Positions 46,196 to 56,180 of a stretch of 64,000 bases of DNA are shown piece after piece. This DNA comes from Lacticaseibacillus zhaodongensis (lineage in GTDB: Bacteria; Bacillota; Bacilli; Lactobacillales; Lactobacillaceae). Within the stretch, counting starts at the first letter, position 1. The number at the start of each line of letters is the position of its first letter. A model generated the notes under the pieces. That model was not told the origin of the DNA. It was given only the letters and a program-made list of their open reading frames with translations, and searched no databases. The DNA lies in NCBI RefSeq assembly GCF_009687905.1, contig NZ_BLBG01000001.1, forward strand, positions 372,001 through 436,000, in the 5' to 3' direction. Position numbers and translations under genes: made by a program.

Positions 46196-47386
46196 ATGGC
46201 TGAAAAAGAACACTATGAACGTACCAAGCCCCATGTTAACATCGGGACTATCGGTCACGTTGACCACGGTAAGACCACTCTGACCGCTGCTATCTCAAAG
46301 GTACTTGCAGAAAAGGGTCTGGCAAAACAGATGGATTTCGCAAGTATTGATGCAGCTCCAGAAGAAAAGGAACGTGGTATCACCATCAACACGGCCCACG
46401 TTGAATATGAAACCGAAAAGCGCCACTACGCGCACATCGACGCACCAGGTCACGCTGACTATGTCAAGAACATGATCACCGGTGCTGCCCAAATGGACGG
46501 TGCTATCCTCGTTGTTGCTGCTACTGATGGTCCTATGCCTCAGACTCGTGAGCACATTCTGCTTGCCCGTCAGGTTGGTGTTAACTACCTTGTCGTCTTC
46601 CTCAACAAGACTGACTTGGTTGATGACCCAGAACTGATCGACCTTGTCGAGATGGAAGTTCGTGAACTTCTGTCCGAATACGATTTCCCTGGTGACGATA
46701 TTCCTGTTATCAAGGGTTCCGCTCTGAAGGCTCTTCAGGGTGACCCTGAACAGGAAAAGGTTATCATGGAACTCATGGACACTGTCGATGAGTACATCCC
46801 AACCCCAGTTCGTGACACCGACAAGCCTTTCCTTATGCCTGTTGAAGATGTCTTCACGATTACTGGTCGTGGTACTGTTGCTTCCGGTCGTATCGACCGT
46901 GGGACAGTTAAGATTGGTGACGAAGTTGAAATCGTTGGTTTGAAGCCAGATATTCTTAAGTCTACCGTTACCGGTCTTGAAATGTTCCGTAAGACACTTG
47001 ATCTTGGTGAAGCCGGCGATAACGTCGGTGTCTTGCTTCGTGGTATTGGCCGCGACCAGGTTGAGCGTGGACAGGTTCTGGCTAAGCCAGGTTCAATCCA
47101 GACTCACAACAAGTTCAAGGGTGAAGTCTACATCCTTACGAAGGAGGAAGGTGGCCGTCACACGCCATTCTTCTCCAACTACCGTCCTCAGTTCTACTTC
47201 CACACGACTGACGTTACCGGTGTCATCGAACTTCCAGATGGCGTTGAAATGGTAATGCCTGGCGACCGTGTAACTTTCGAAGTTGACTTGATTGCACCTG
47301 TTGCTATCGAGCTTGGCACGAAGTTCACCGTTCGTGAAGGTGGCCGGACTGTTGGTGCCGGTGTTGTTACCGAAATCATGGACTAA
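46196..47386 (+). CDS. tuf: Elongation factor Tu
   Basis: EF-Tu (396 aa) delivers aminoacyl-tRNA to the ribosome as a GTP complex. The G motifs [29 protein letters not shown] and NKTDLVDD are present, followed by the two beta-barrel domains. Codon choice is strongly biased to a few codons, as expected for a highly expressed gene. AGGAGG lies 11 nt before the ATG. It has its own promoter and terminator. Confidence 0.99.
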   Translation: MAEKEHYERTKPHVNIGTIGHVDHGKTTLTAAISKVLAEKGLAKQMDFASIDAAPEEKERGITINTAHVEYETEKRHYAHIDAPGHADYVKNMITGAAQMDGAILVVAATDGPMPQTREHILLARQVGVNYLVVFLNKTDLVDDPELIDLVEMEVRELLSEYDFPGDDIPVIKGSALKALQGDPEQEKVIMELMDTVDEYIPTPVRDTDKPFLMPVEDVFTITGRGTVASGRIDRGTVKIGDEVEIVGLKPDILKSTVTGLEMFRKTLDLGEAGDNVGVLLRGIGRDQVERGQVLAKPGSIQTHNKFKGEVYILTKEEGGRHTPFFSNYRPQFYFHTTDVTGVIELPDGVEMVMPGDRVTFEVDLIAPVAIELGTKFTVREGGRTVGAGVVTEIMD

Positions 47387-47402
47387 TAACATCTAGCACT
47401 GC

Positions 47403-47433
47403 AAAAAAGTGTCCGCTTGCGGACGCTTTTTTT
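47403..47433 (+). terminator. Terminator after tuf
   Basis: AAAAAAGTGTCCGC pairs with GCGGACGCTTTTTTT around TT, with a G-T mismatch. Confidence 0.95.
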
Positions 47434-47595
47434 GTACACAAAGTGACATGTGGAAAACAATTCCACGCGTCATGAACTGCTATGTTTCGTGCTGAATTTT
47501 GCGAATACTGACCCACTGTTTGTAAATTCGCTGCGAAAATGACTAGTTAATCCTGTGAAAACTAGCGCGAATGTCGCGCCAATGCGGGGTTTTCG

Positions 47596-47624
47596 TTTAC
47601 AAGAACACTTTTTTCGGGTATCAT
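47596..47624 (+). promoter_or_regulatory. Likely promoter of tig
   Basis: TTTACA (47596-47601) and TATCAT (47619-47624) have a 17-bp spacer; an overlapping CATAAT is also possible. Confidence 0.6.
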
Positions 47625-47687
47625 AATACGGGTATGTAAAGCAGCGCTGAACCAGATGCGCTGACAACACAATGTCGGAGGAAAACC

Positions 47688-49010
47688 ATGACTGCAAAGT
47701 GGAACAAAAAGGACGCCATTACCGGCGAACTTACTTTTGAAATTGATCAGAAACACATTCAGGACGGCCTTGATCAGGCATTTCTGAAGGTACGTAAGAA
47801 CATCACCGTACCTGGCTTCCGTAAGGGTAAGATTACTCGGCCAATCTTCAACAAGATGTATGGCGAGCAGTCCCTTTACGAGGATGCACTCAACATCTTG
47901 CTTCCAGATGCATATGAAGCAGCTGTTACCGATGCTGATATCGAACCAGTTGACCAGCCGCAGATTGCTATCGAAAAGATGGATGAAGGCAAGCCTTGGG
48001 AAATCAAGGCAACGGTCACTGTTAAGCCAGAAGTTAAGCTTGGCGACTACAAGGGCGTTTCCGTACCTAAGCAGGCTAAGCGCGTTTACGCTGCTGATGT
48101 TGACAAGCAGATCGAAGACATGCGCCAGAAGATGGCTGAACTCGTTGTCAGCGACGAGCCTGCTAAGAAGGGTGACACCGTTGTTATTGACTACACCGGT
48201 ACCATCGATGGTAAGGAATTCGACGGTGGTTCTGCTAAGAACTACAGCCTCGAACTTGGTTCAGGCTCATTCATCCCTGGCTTTGAAGACCAATTGATTG
48301 GTCACAAGTCTGGTGAAGACGTTACTGTTAAGGTAACCTTCCCAGAGGACTACCAGGCTGACGAGCTCAAGGGCAAGGATGCAGAATTTGCAACCACAAT
48401 TCACGAAGTCAAGGTCAAGGAACTGCCTGAACTTGATGACGAATTCGCCAAGGATGCTGACGAAGACGTTGAGACCCTCGACGACCTGAAGAAGAAGGTT
48501 CGCGAAGATCTGAAGGCTAAGAAGTCTCAGGAAGCTCAGGACGCAATTGAAGAAGCTGCCATAAAGGCTGCTACTGAAAACGCAACTATCGAGCAGATTC
48601 CTCAGGCAATGATCGACACCGAAATCCAGCAGCAGATGGACCAGTTCATGGGCAACATCCAGCGTCAGGGTATCCAGCCAGAAATGTACTACAAGCTGAC
48701 CGGTACGAGTGAGCAGCAGTTGCGCGATCAGTTCGCCGGCGATGCTGAAACCCGCGTTAAGACTAACTTGGTTCTCGAAGCAATTGTTGCTAAGGAAGAC
48801 ATCAAGGCTAGCGACGAGGAAATCGACTCCGAACTGGACAAGCTTGCCAAGGACTATGGTATGGAGAAGGACGCTGTGCGTAAAGCACTTTCCGACGACA
48901 TGCTCGTTCACGACATTTCCATGCAGAAGGCAATTGCCCTCGTGCGGGACAGCGCCGTTGAAGTTAAGGACGACAAGAAGGACAGCAAGACGGAAGACGA
49001 CAAGGACTAG
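47688..49010 (+). CDS. tig: Trigger factor chaperone
   Basis: Trigger factor (440 aa) is the ribosome-bound chaperone and prolyl isomerase. The N-terminal ribosome-binding domain contains [20 protein letters not shown]. The FKBP-type domain (about 160-245) starts [20 protein letters not shown]. The helical C-terminal domain ends in a Lys/Asp-rich tail. GGAGG precedes the ATG. clpX lies next downstream, the usual tig-clpX order. Confidence 0.98.
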   Translation: MTAKWNKKDAITGELTFEIDQKHIQDGLDQAFLKVRKNITVPGFRKGKITRPIFNKMYGEQSLYEDALNILLPDAYEAAVTDADIEPVDQPQIAIEKMDEGKPWEIKATVTVKPEVKLGDYKGVSVPKQAKRVYAADVDKQIEDMRQKMAELVVSDEPAKKGDTVVIDYTGTIDGKEFDGGSAKNYSLELGSGSFIPGFEDQLIGHKSGEDVTVKVTFPEDYQADELKGKDAEFATTIHEVKVKELPELDDEFAKDADEDVETLDDLKKKVREDLKAKKSQEAQDAIEEAAIKAATENATIEQIPQAMIDTEIQQQMDQFMGNIQRQGIQPEMYYKLTGTSEQQLRDQFAGDAETRVKTNLVLEAIVAKEDIKASDEEIDSELDKLAKDYGMEKDAVRKALSDDMLVHDISMQKAIALVRDSAVEVKDDKKDSKTEDDKD

Positions 49011-49037
49011 TCCTAACTTCCCAATTGAATCTTTCGG

Positions 49038-49064
49038 AGAGGGCCGAGTAATCGGTCCTTTCTT
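49038..49064 (+). terminator. Probable terminator after tig
   Basis: AGGGCCGA pairs with TCGGTCCT around GTAA, followed by TTTCTT. A second stem, CGGGG/CCCCG, lies around 49137-49158 in the clpX leader. Confidence 0.6.
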
Positions 49065-49196
49065 GTACATATGGACATATCAGTTGTGCTGTCCGTTGGG
49101 CCTTTTGCGCCCCTGTGTTAGCATTACTCAAAGTGTCGGGGAGTTATTTATTGCCCCGTAGTGCGTCACGTCATAAAAGAGGGGTAAAAAAACAGT

Positions 49197-50444
49197 ATGT
49201 TTGACAACGTAGATACTAAGGGTCCTGTCACATGCTCATTCTGTGGTAAAACGCAGGATCAGGTCAAGCGCATCGTCGCTGGCCCTGGTGTATATATTTG
49301 TAATGAATGCATTGATTTGTGCAAGCAGATCATTGATGAAGAATTTAAAGAGGAGTCCGTCCAGAATCTGACTGAGGTGCCAAAGCCAAAAGAAATTCTG
49401 AGCGTACTCAATGATTACGTTATCGGTCAGGATGAGGCTAAACGGGCATTGTCCGTGGCCGTTTACAACCACTACAAGCGGATCAACCAGATGGCAATCG
49501 CTGATGCGGGTGATACTGAGCTCCAAAAGAGTAACATCGCGCTCATTGGCCCGACTGGGAGTGGTAAAACCTTTCTTGCGCAGAGTTTGGCGCGGATTCT
49601 CAAGGTGCCATTTGCAATTGCTGACGCAACGACTCTGACTGAAGCCGGTTATGTTGGTGAAGATGTCGAGAATATCCTATTGAAGCTGCTTCAGAACGCT
49701 GATTTTGACGTTGAGCGTGCCCAGAAGGGTATCATCTACATTGATGAAATCGACAAAATTGCTAAGAAGAGTGAGAACGTCTCCATCACCCGGGATGTTT
49801 CCGGTGAAGGTGTGCAGCAGGCACTCCTCAAGATTCTTGAGGGTACCATCGCCAGCGTTCCGCCACAGGGTGGCCGGAAGCACCCGCAGCAGGAACTGAT
49901 TCAGATCGACACGACTAACATTCTGTTCATCGTGGGTGGTGCTTTTGATGGCATCGAGACGATTGTGAAGGATCGCCTCGGTGAAAAGACGATTGGTTTC
50001 GGTACCGATGACGGTAAGAATTTGGATGAGAGTAAGAGTCTAATGCAGCAGATCATCCCTGAAGACTTGATGAAATTCGGGATCATTCCTGAATTCATTG
50101 GCCGGATTCCGATTCTTGCCGCTTTGGAAAAGCTCACCGAGTCCGATTTGGTTCGGATTCTGACCGAACCGAAGAACGCTCTGGTTAAGCAGTACACCAA
50201 ACTGATGGAGCTTGATGGCATCAAACTCGAGTTCACCCCAGCGGCACTGAAGGCTATTGCCCATGAAGCCATCGAGCGCGACACCGGTGCCCGTGGTCTA
50301 CGGTCCATCATCGAAAAGGTCATGCAGGGGATCATGTTCGACCTGCCAAGCCGGGATGACGTCAAGAAGGCCGTTATTACCAAGGAAGCCGTTTTGGGTA
50401 CAGGCAAGCCGAAGCTCGTACTAGCTGACAAGAAAGCTTCGTAA
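49197..50444 (+). CDS. clpX: ATP-dependent Clp protease ATP-binding subunit ClpX
   Basis: ClpX (415 aa) unfolds substrates for ClpP. The N-terminal zinc domain has the four cysteines in CSFCGKTQ and CNECIDLC. Walker A is GPTGSGKT, Walker [11 protein letters not shown], and the pore loop GYVGED and sensor regions are intact, with IGF loop present for ClpP binding (KTIGFGT). AGAGGGG lies upstream of the ATG. Confidence 0.98.
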   Translation: MFDNVDTKGPVTCSFCGKTQDQVKRIVAGPGVYICNECIDLCKQIIDEEFKEESVQNLTEVPKPKEILSVLNDYVIGQDEAKRALSVAVYNHYKRINQMAIADAGDTELQKSNIALIGPTGSGKTFLAQSLARILKVPFAIADATTLTEAGYVGEDVENILLKLLQNADFDVERAQKGIIYIDEIDKIAKKSENVSITRDVSGEGVQQALLKILEGTIASVPPQGGRKHPQQELIQIDTTNILFIVGGAFDGIETIVKDRLGEKTIGFGTDDGKNLDESKSLMQQIIPEDLMKFGIIPEFIGRIPILAALEKLTESDLVRILTEPKNALVKQYTKLMELDGIKLEFTPAALKAIAHEAIERDTGARGLRSIIEKVMQGIMFDLPSRDDVKKAVITKEAVLGTGKPKLVLADKKAS

Positions 50445-50467
50445 TCTTAGCGAATAGATTGTTCATG

Positions 50468-50500
50468 AACGTCTCCCGTGCCAAAGGGAGGCGTTTTTTT
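50468..50500 (+). terminator. Terminator after clpX
   Basis: AACGTCTCCC pairs with GGGAGGCGTT, followed by a T-run to 50500. Confidence 0.92.
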
Positions 50501-50591
50501 GATTCCCAGTTGACTGGAGATTTTGATTGCGGTGCAGCGGTCAAGTCGAAAAATGTGATACTATTATTGCAGCAGGAAAGCGAGGAAAATT

Positions 50592-51179
50592 ATGAAAGTT
50601 ACTGATGTCTCCCTGAGTATCAGCGCGGTGCGCGCGGAACAGTACCCAGACACTGACTACCCCGAGATTGCCTTTGTGGGGCGTTCCAATGTGGGCAAGA
50701 GTTCACTGATCAACACCCTGTTGCAGCGCAAGAAGATGGCGCGGACATCCGGTGTGCCCGGCAAGACCCAGACGCTGAACTTCTACCTCTTGAACAATTC
50801 ACTCTACTTTGTCGATGTGCCAGGTTTTGGTTATGCAAAAGTCAGTAAGAGTGACCGGGCACGGTTTTCGGCCATGATCGAACAATACTTGCAGACGCGG
50901 CCCCAATTGCGCGGGGTTGTGCAACTGGTCGATGCGCGGCGGGAACCGAGTGAGCTGGATGTTTCGATGTACCACTATTTGCAGTACTATAAAATTCCGG
51001 TATTAATTGTCGCGACTAAGATCGACAAGGTGAAGCGCAACCAGTGGAATAAGAGCGAATCGTCACACAAAAAGGCCTTCGAGCTGGATGCAGCAACTCA
51101 GTGGCAACCGTTCTCCGCAACGGCCAAGACTGGCGCTGAAGATGTTTGGAACTGGATCGAGCAGAAGACGAATTCTTAG
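50592..51179 (+). CDS. engB: Ribosome biogenesis GTPase EngB/YsxC
   Basis: EngB (195 aa) is a TrmE-Era-type GTPase needed for 50S assembly. Motifs are GRSNVGKSSLINTLL (G1), the switch TSGVPGKTQTLNFY, DVPGFGYAKVS (G3) and ATKIDKVKRNQW (G4). The clpX-engB order is normal. The following MazG-like gene starts 14 nt after its stop. Confidence 0.97.
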   Translation: MKVTDVSLSISAVRAEQYPDTDYPEIAFVGRSNVGKSSLINTLLQRKKMARTSGVPGKTQTLNFYLLNNSLYFVDVPGFGYAKVSKSDRARFSAMIEQYLQTRPQLRGVVQLVDARREPSELDVSMYHYLQYYKIPVLIVATKIDKVKRNQWNKSESSHKKAFELDAATQWQPFSATAKTGAEDVWNWIEQKTNS

Positions 51180-51193
51180 AAAGGGGTAGGGGC

Positions 51194-51484
51194 ATGGAGT
51201 TTAATGATTACCAGAAGCTAGCTAACCGAACACTGGAGGGCAATGAGCACGTGTTGACCAACCTATCGCTCGGACTGGCAAGTGAATCAGGTGAGGTCAT
51301 TGACCTGATCAAGAAGTACACCTTCCAGGGGGCCGACTTGGATAAAGAGCAGCTGCAGCATGAAATGGGTGATGTACTCTGGTACTTGAGCCAGATTTCG
51401 TTATGGGCTGATATTGATTTTGATGATGTCGCTAAAACGAATATTAAGGCACTCGAAGCAAAATATCCAAACGTCAAGCGATGA
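51194..51484 (+). CDS. MazG-like nucleotide pyrophosphohydrolase
   Basis: This 96-aa protein matches the small MazG-like all-alpha NTP pyrophosphatase group. The metal-binding E..E and E..D pattern is visible in LASESGEVIDLIKKYTFQ and LQHEMGDVLWYLSQIS. Such proteins cleave (d)NTPs to NMP and pyrophosphate for nucleotide-pool cleaning; the exact substrate is unknown. The ATG at 51194 follows AAGGGGTAGGGG; a longer in-frame start would overlap engB without a ribosome site. Confidence 0.88.
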   Translation: MEFNDYQKLANRTLEGNEHVLTNLSLGLASESGEVIDLIKKYTFQGADLDKEQLQHEMGDVLWYLSQISLWADIDFDDVAKTNIKALEAKYPNVKR

Positions 51485-51505
51485 ATATTCATTAAAGACT
51501 GCATA

Positions 51506-51552
51506 AAAAAGAGTGCCGCCCAGGAAGTTAATTCCCGTACGGCACTCTTTTT
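51506..51552. terminator. Bidirectional terminator between MazG-like and 57-aa genes
   Basis: AAAAAGAGTGCCG (51506-51518) pairs with CGGCACTCTTTTT (51540-51552); A- and T-runs serve both converging genes. Confidence 0.92.
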
Positions 51553-51561
51553 GTATATCAA

Positions 51562-51735
51562 TTAGTCTTTGTTTTTCATTTGTTTGTCGAGCTTAGCATA
51601 AGCAGCCTTCCGTGCGGCTTCTTTTTCCGCCTTTTTAGCGTCAATGTCCTCGGGACGGAGCTTACCCTCCGGAATTGTGGCGAATTGGTCGAAAAGTTTG
51701 TCCATATCGGTCTGGCGATTTACTTTAATACCCAT
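51562..51735 (-). CDS. 57-aa charged protein (SPJ_0845-like)
   Basis: This short minus-strand gene encodes a 57-aa protein beginning MGIKVNRQTDMDKLFDQFAT, followed by a Lys/Glu/Ala-rich helix (DAKKAEKEAARKAAYAKLDK). GGGAGG lies 7 nt before the ATG, and it ends at the shared terminator, so it is a real transcription unit. The N-terminal pattern (short basic start, DKLFDQFA) resembles the small SPJ_0845 family of lactobacilli and streptococci; I am moderately sure of that. Function unknown; likely a soluble helical protein. Confidence 0.8.
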   Translation of the reverse strand: MGIKVNRQTDMDKLFDQFATIPEGKLRPEDIDAKKAEKEAARKAAYAKLDKQMKNKD

Positions 51736-51858
51736 AATCCGACCTCCCTTCGGCCGTATTATAGCATGGGCGTAAGGATGACCGCATTACTTTTTCGTTG
51801 CGACAGAGATGTGAATGTATGAACTTGCAAAAAAGATTGAATTTTATGTGCATTTCGC

Positions 51859-51887
51859 TTGCATAAATATCATATTCAATGTATAGT
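51859..51887 (+). promoter_or_regulatory. Sigma-A promoter of the amino-acid ABC transporter
   Basis: TTGCAT (51859-51864) and TATAGT (51882-51887) have a 17-bp spacer, 36 nt before the start codon. The AT-rich surroundings could hold an operator. Confidence 0.7.
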
Positions 51888-51922
51888 AGCATCATTAACA
51901 AAAACGAAGGGGATCGTTAATT

Positions 51923-53389
51923 ATGAAGAAGGTACTACACGTCGTCCTCGCGTTCCTGTTTAGCTTAGTCACTGTACTTAGTTTGGCTAATGCCCACCAG
52001 GTCAATGCGGCTGATGACAGTCTACAAAAAATCAAGGACAAGGGCACCATCGTGATGGGCACCAGTCCTGACTACGCTCCGTATGAATTTTTGGTCAACG
52101 TTGGTGGTAAGAACCGCGTTGAAGGGATGGACGTTGAGGTCGCTAAGCAAATTGCCAGCGACTTGGGCGTCAAGCTCAAGATCAAGCAGATGGATTTTGA
52201 CCAGCTGCTGGTTGCGCTTGAAACAAAGAAAGTCGACATGGTTATTTCCGGCATGTCACCAACACCTGCCCGGGCTAAGAACGTTGATTTCTCCCACATC
52301 TACTACAAGGGTGGGCAGGACATTCTGGTCAACAAGGCTGATGCTAAAATCTATGCAAAGGGCAAAGATGCACTCCGGAACAAGAACATTGGTGCTCAAA
52401 CTGGTAGCCTGCAGTACGAACTGGCCAAGAAGCAGGTGCCCGGTGCAACAGTTAAGGGCCTCGGGAAAGTTACCGATTTAATTCTCGCGCTGAAGAGCCA
52501 CAAGGTTGACGCGGTGAACGTTGAAAAGCCAGTTGCCGAAGCATACGCGTCTAACGACAAGACCCTGACCGCCATTGATGGGCGTTACAACCTGGGTAGC
52601 GGCGAGACTGGGACAGCGATTGGGTTCCACAAGGGTTCGACCACGCTTGTTAATGCCGTTAACAAGACACTTGATAAAATCAAGAAGCAAAACAAGACTA
52701 AGGCTTACCTTGAAACAGCTGGTAAGTACATGGCTGGTAACACCCAGAACACGACCATGATCCACTACTGGAAGTACTTCGCATTAGGGGTTGGCTACAC
52801 GCTGCTCATTTCCGCAATCGCTGTTGTCATGGGGGTTGTGATCGGGGTTATCCTCGCGCTGATGCGGCTGGGCAAGAACAAGGTTCTGCATGGCATCGCT
52901 GTTGCCTACATCGAATTCATCCGGGGCACACCTCTGATGGTTCAAGTAATGTTTGTCTACTTTGGGATCGGGGTGCTGGTCCAGATTCCAGCGCTCACAG
53001 CCGGCATTATCGCTGTTGGGATCAATTCATCAGCTTATGTTGCTGAAATCATTCGTTCCGGGATTGACAGCATTCCTGTTGGGCAGACCGAAGCAGCCCG
53101 TTCACTCGGGATGTCAAAGAATCAGGCCATGAGCAATGTTGTTTTGCCGCAAGCGATTAAGAATATCTGGCCTGCACTTGGTAACGAGTTCATTTCACTG
53201 ATCAAGGAAAGTTCAATTGTTTCCATTATCGGTGTCACCGACCTGATTTACCAGCTGAAGGTTGTGCAGACGGCCACATACCGTGGGATCGCACCAATTG
53301 CCGTTGCGATGGTTCTCTACTTCGTAATGACGTTCACACTGAGCCGGGTACTTGGGCACTTTGAAGGGAAGATGAATCATGAAGGATAA
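51923..53389 (+). CDS. Amino-acid ABC transporter, fused substrate-binding and permease protein
   Basis: This 488-aa fusion has a signal peptide (residues 1-~29), one periplasmic-type solute-binding domain of the polar amino acid family (about 35-270, with [16 protein letters not shown] and [17 protein letters not shown]), and a C-terminal permease domain (about 285-485). The EAA loop is in [17 protein letters not shown]. It resembles GlnP of lactococci but with one binding domain. Glutamine/glutamate or a basic amino acid is the likely substrate; I cannot choose. The ATPase gene overlaps its end by 11 nt. Confidence 0.92.
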   Translation: MKKVLHVVLAFLFSLVTVLSLANAHQVNAADDSLQKIKDKGTIVMGTSPDYAPYEFLVNVGGKNRVEGMDVEVAKQIASDLGVKLKIKQMDFDQLLVALETKKVDMVISGMSPTPARAKNVDFSHIYYKGGQDILVNKADAKIYAKGKDALRNKNIGAQTGSLQYELAKKQVPGATVKGLGKVTDLILALKSHKVDAVNVEKPVAEAYASNDKTLTAIDGRYNLGSGETGTAIGFHKGSTTLVNAVNKTLDKIKKQNKTKAYLETAGKYMAGNTQNTTMIHYWKYFALGVGYTLLISAIAVVMGVVIGVILALMRLGKNKVLHGIAVAYIEFIRGTPLMVQVMFVYFGIGVLVQIPALTAGIIAVGINSSAYVAEIIRSGIDSIPVGQTEAARSLGMSKNQAMSNVVLPQAIKNIWPALGNEFISLIKESSIVSIIGVTDLIYQLKVVQTATYRGIAPIAVAMVLYFVMTFTLSRVLGHFEGKMNHEG

Positions 53390-54125
53390 TGTATTACTAG
53401 ATATCAAGGACGTTACTAAGTCCTTCGGCAAGAACAAGGTGCTGACGGGTATTTCGGAAACCGTTAATAAAGGTGACGTGATTGTTGTCATTGGTGCTTC
53501 TGGTGGTGGTAAGAGTACCTTCTTGCGGAGTCTGAATTGTCTCAGCAAACCCACATCAGGCCACGTGTACTTTGAAGGGACCGACCTAGTAACGCTTCCC
53601 GATAAAAAACTGGATGAAGTCCGGGAGAAGATGGGAATGGTTTTCCAGAGCTTTAACCTCTTCCCGAATAAGACCGTGCTGGACAACATCACGCTGGCAC
53701 CAATGAAGGTCAAGGGCATGGATCAGAATGCCGCTAACGAGAAGGCCCACGAGCTGTTAAAGCAGGTTGGACTCGATGAAAAGGCCGATGCTTACCCAAG
53801 CAGTCTCTCCGGTGGGCAGCAGCAACGTGTTGCTATCGCGCGGGCGCTGGCGATGGAACCTGACGTGATGCTCTTCGACGAACCAACCAGTGCGCTGGAC
53901 CCCGAAATGGTCGGTGAAGTGTTGAAGGTTATGCAAGATCTTGCCAAGTCCGGGATGACCATGATCGTGGTTACGCACGAAATGGGCTTTGCGCGCAAGG
54001 TTGCGGATCAAGTTTGGTTCATGGATGGTGGCCAAATCGTTGAAAAGGGTACTCCGGAGCACATCTTCGAACACCCTGAACAGGATCGGACCAAGGACTT
54101 TTTGAGTAAGGTATTGGAACAGTAA
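53379..54125 (+). CDS. Amino-acid ABC transporter ATP-binding protein
   Basis: This 248-aa ATPase (GlnQ type) drives the fused transporter upstream. Walker A is GASGGGKST, the signature is [15 protein letters not shown], and Walker B is [12 protein letters not shown], followed by the switch His in [12 protein letters not shown]. The start overlaps the permease gene, so the two are translated together, and a strong terminator follows. GlnQ-like length and no regulatory C-terminal domain. Confidence 0.94.
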   Translation: MKDNVLLDIKDVTKSFGKNKVLTGISETVNKGDVIVVIGASGGGKSTFLRSLNCLSKPTSGHVYFEGTDLVTLPDKKLDEVREKMGMVFQSFNLFPNKTVLDNITLAPMKVKGMDQNAANEKAHELLKQVGLDEKADAYPSSLSGGQQQRVAIARALAMEPDVMLFDEPTSALDPEMVGEVLKVMQDLAKSGMTMIVVTHEMGFARKVADQVWFMDGGQIVEKGTPEHIFEHPEQDRTKDFLSKVLEQ

Positions 54126-54135
54126 TCTGATGTAC

Positions 54136-54172
54136 AAAAACGGACCTGGCAGCTTGCCTGGTCCGTTTTTTT
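54136..54172 (+). terminator. Terminator after the ABC transporter
   Basis: AAAAACGGACC pairs with GGTCCGTTTTTTT with an inner GGCA/TGCC stem. Confidence 0.93.
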
Positions 54173-54263
54173 GCGTTCGCATTGATGCGGGGGCCCGCTT
54201 GTCTAAACTACTAATGACCGGTACAATATAACTACGAACAAACGTTTCGGAGGGGGTCCAGTT

Positions 54264-56045
54264 TTGGCGTCAGAACACATTGAACACAAATTAACGCTGT
54301 TACCGCCGCTGCCGGGTAGTTACCAGATGAAGGACATCAACGGCAAGATCATCTACGTCGGCAAGGCCAAAAACTTGCGCAACCGCGTGCGCTCATACTT
54401 CAAGAGTAGTCACGAGGGCAAAACAGCCAAACTGGTCTCTGAAATTGCGGATTTTGATTTTATCGTCACCAGCACGGACAAAGAAGCCTTCTTACTTGAA
54501 ATCACCCTGATTCAAAAGTATCAGCCGTACTACAACATCAAGCTCAAGAAGGGGACTGGTTATCCTTACATCAAAATCACCAATGAGCGCGACCCCCAAA
54601 TTTTGATTGTCAGCGAGATCCGCAAGGACGGTGGTTACTACTTTGGCCCGTACCCGAACGTGTACGCTGCCGAGGAGACCATGCAGTTCATTCAGCGGGT
54701 TTACCCGCTGCGGCGTTGCAATGGTTACCAGGGACGGCCATGTTTGTACTACCACATGGGTCAATGTCTTGGTGCTTGTTTCAAGGAGGTTCCCAAGGCC
54801 GACTACGATGCGCAAATCGAGCGTATTAAGTCCTTCCTGAACGGCAACACCGGTAAGGTTAAGCGGACCCTGCGCGCACGCATGCTGGCGGCCTCCAAAA
54901 ACGAGGAATACGAACGGGCGGCCGATATTCGGGACCAGATTCGCTACATTGAGGCTACCGTTGAAAAACAGAAAATTATTTCTACAGACCACACCACGCG
55001 GGATATTTTCAATTTCTATTGGGATAAGGGTTGGATGTCCATTCAGGTTTTCTTTATTCGCCAAGCGCGCCTGATGAAGCGCGAAAAGCGGCTATTTCCG
55101 ATTGTGAACAGTGCAGAGGAGGAGTTTGAGTCCTTCATCATGCAGTTTTATCAGCGCAAGAACAATGTGCTGCCCAAAGAGGTACTGGTGCCAGCTGGCG
55201 TTGACAACGCGGTCTTGAGTGACGTGCTCGGTATTCCGGTGCGCACACCACAGCGGGGTGAGAAGAAGTCGCTCATGGATCTGGCCGGTAAGAACAGCCG
55301 AATCACTCTCGAAGAAAAATTCCGGCTGTTGGAGTTAGACAACCGCAAGACGGTTGAGGCGCAGGCAGAAATCATGCGCGCATTGCACTTGCCAGAAGAT
55401 GGTCATGTGATCGAGGCTTTTGACCACAGCCATATTCAGGGGACCGACCCGGTCAGCGCGATGGTCCAATTCGTGGATGGACGGCCAAACAAGAGCAACT
55501 ACCGGAAGTACAAGTTGGCCCAGGACGAGGATAATCACAGTGCCAACGAAGATGCTAACACCCGTGAAGTGATCAGACGGCGTTATACGCGGCTGCTCAA
55601 GGAGCACAAGCCGATGCCCGACCTCATCTTGATGGATGGGGGGACGATTGAAATGAATGCGGTGAAGGAAGTGCTTGAAGACGAACTGAACTTGGACATC
55701 CCAGTTGCGGGAATGGTGAAGAATAATAAGCACCGGACCGCAGCGTTACTGTATGGGCCGACTGATGCTGTCATTGACTTGGATCCACGGAGCCAAGGCT
55801 TCTACCTACTGACACGGATTCAAGATGAGGTGCACCGGTTTGCCATCACCTTCCACCGCCAGCTGCACAGCAAAAACAGCCTGAGTTCCAAGCTGGAGGA
55901 AATTAAGGGCGTTGGGCCCAAAACGCGCAGTAAATTATTACGCAAATACAAGACCATCCGGCACATCAAGGACGCCAGCATTGACGAGCTACAAGAGCTC
56001 GGGATCAGCAAGACTACCGCCCAAACAATTAAGCTCACGCTCTAG
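54264..56045 (+). CDS. uvrC: UvrABC excinuclease subunit C
   Basis: UvrC (593 aa) makes both incisions in nucleotide excision repair. It has an N-terminal GIY-YIG domain (PGSYQMKDINGKIIYVGKAK), a Cys-rich region, the UVR domain (NEEYERAADIRDQIRYIEAT), the RNase H-like nuclease domain (IEAFDHSHIQGTDPVSAMV), and C-terminal helix-hairpin-helix motifs (IKGVGPKTRSKLLRKYKTIR). The start is TTG 54264 with a GGAGGGGG ribosome site. Single-gene unit. Confidence 0.97.
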   Translation: MASEHIEHKLTLLPPLPGSYQMKDINGKIIYVGKAKNLRNRVRSYFKSSHEGKTAKLVSEIADFDFIVTSTDKEAFLLEITLIQKYQPYYNIKLKKGTGYPYIKITNERDPQILIVSEIRKDGGYYFGPYPNVYAAEETMQFIQRVYPLRRCNGYQGRPCLYYHMGQCLGACFKEVPKADYDAQIERIKSFLNGNTGKVKRTLRARMLAASKNEEYERAADIRDQIRYIEATVEKQKIISTDHTTRDIFNFYWDKGWMSIQVFFIRQARLMKREKRLFPIVNSAEEEFESFIMQFYQRKNNVLPKEVLVPAGVDNAVLSDVLGIPVRTPQRGEKKSLMDLAGKNSRITLEEKFRLLELDNRKTVEAQAEIMRALHLPEDGHVIEAFDHSHIQGTDPVSAMVQFVDGRPNKSNYRKYKLAQDEDNHSANEDANTREVIRRRYTRLLKEHKPMPDLILMDGGTIEMNAVKEVLEDELNLDIPVAGMVKNNKHRTAALLYGPTDAVIDLDPRSQGFYLLTRIQDEVHRFAITFHRQLHSKNSLSSKLEEIKGVGPKTRSKLLRKYKTIRHIKDASIDELQELGISKTTAQTIKLTL

Positions 56046-56152
56046 TCCCGTTGATTTTTGTGCTTCCGGCCTGTATGCTAATTGTTAGGATTGGGTGGAG
56101 TTTGCAAAGCAACGGGCCACCCACGAGGTTATTTTCAAAGATAAAGGAGAGT

Positions 56153-56171
56153 TCCTGCGTAGTTTGCAGGA
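56153..56171 (+). promoter_or_regulatory. Hairpin over the obgE ribosome site
   Basis: TCCTGC (56153-56158) pairs with GCAGGA (56166-56171) over a 7-nt loop. The AGGA within the 3' arm is 9 nt before the obgE ATG and is the nearest ribosome site. A second, stronger AAAGGAG lies just before the hairpin; if the stem forms, it brings that site to about 12 nt from the start. Confidence 0.6.
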
Positions 56172-56180
56172 CACTAAAAA

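Noticed and set aside
51835-51885. Arginine-box-like half sites upstream of the ABC transporter
   Set aside because: TTGCATAAATAT fits only one half of the ARG box and the second half does not match, so ArgR control is not supported.
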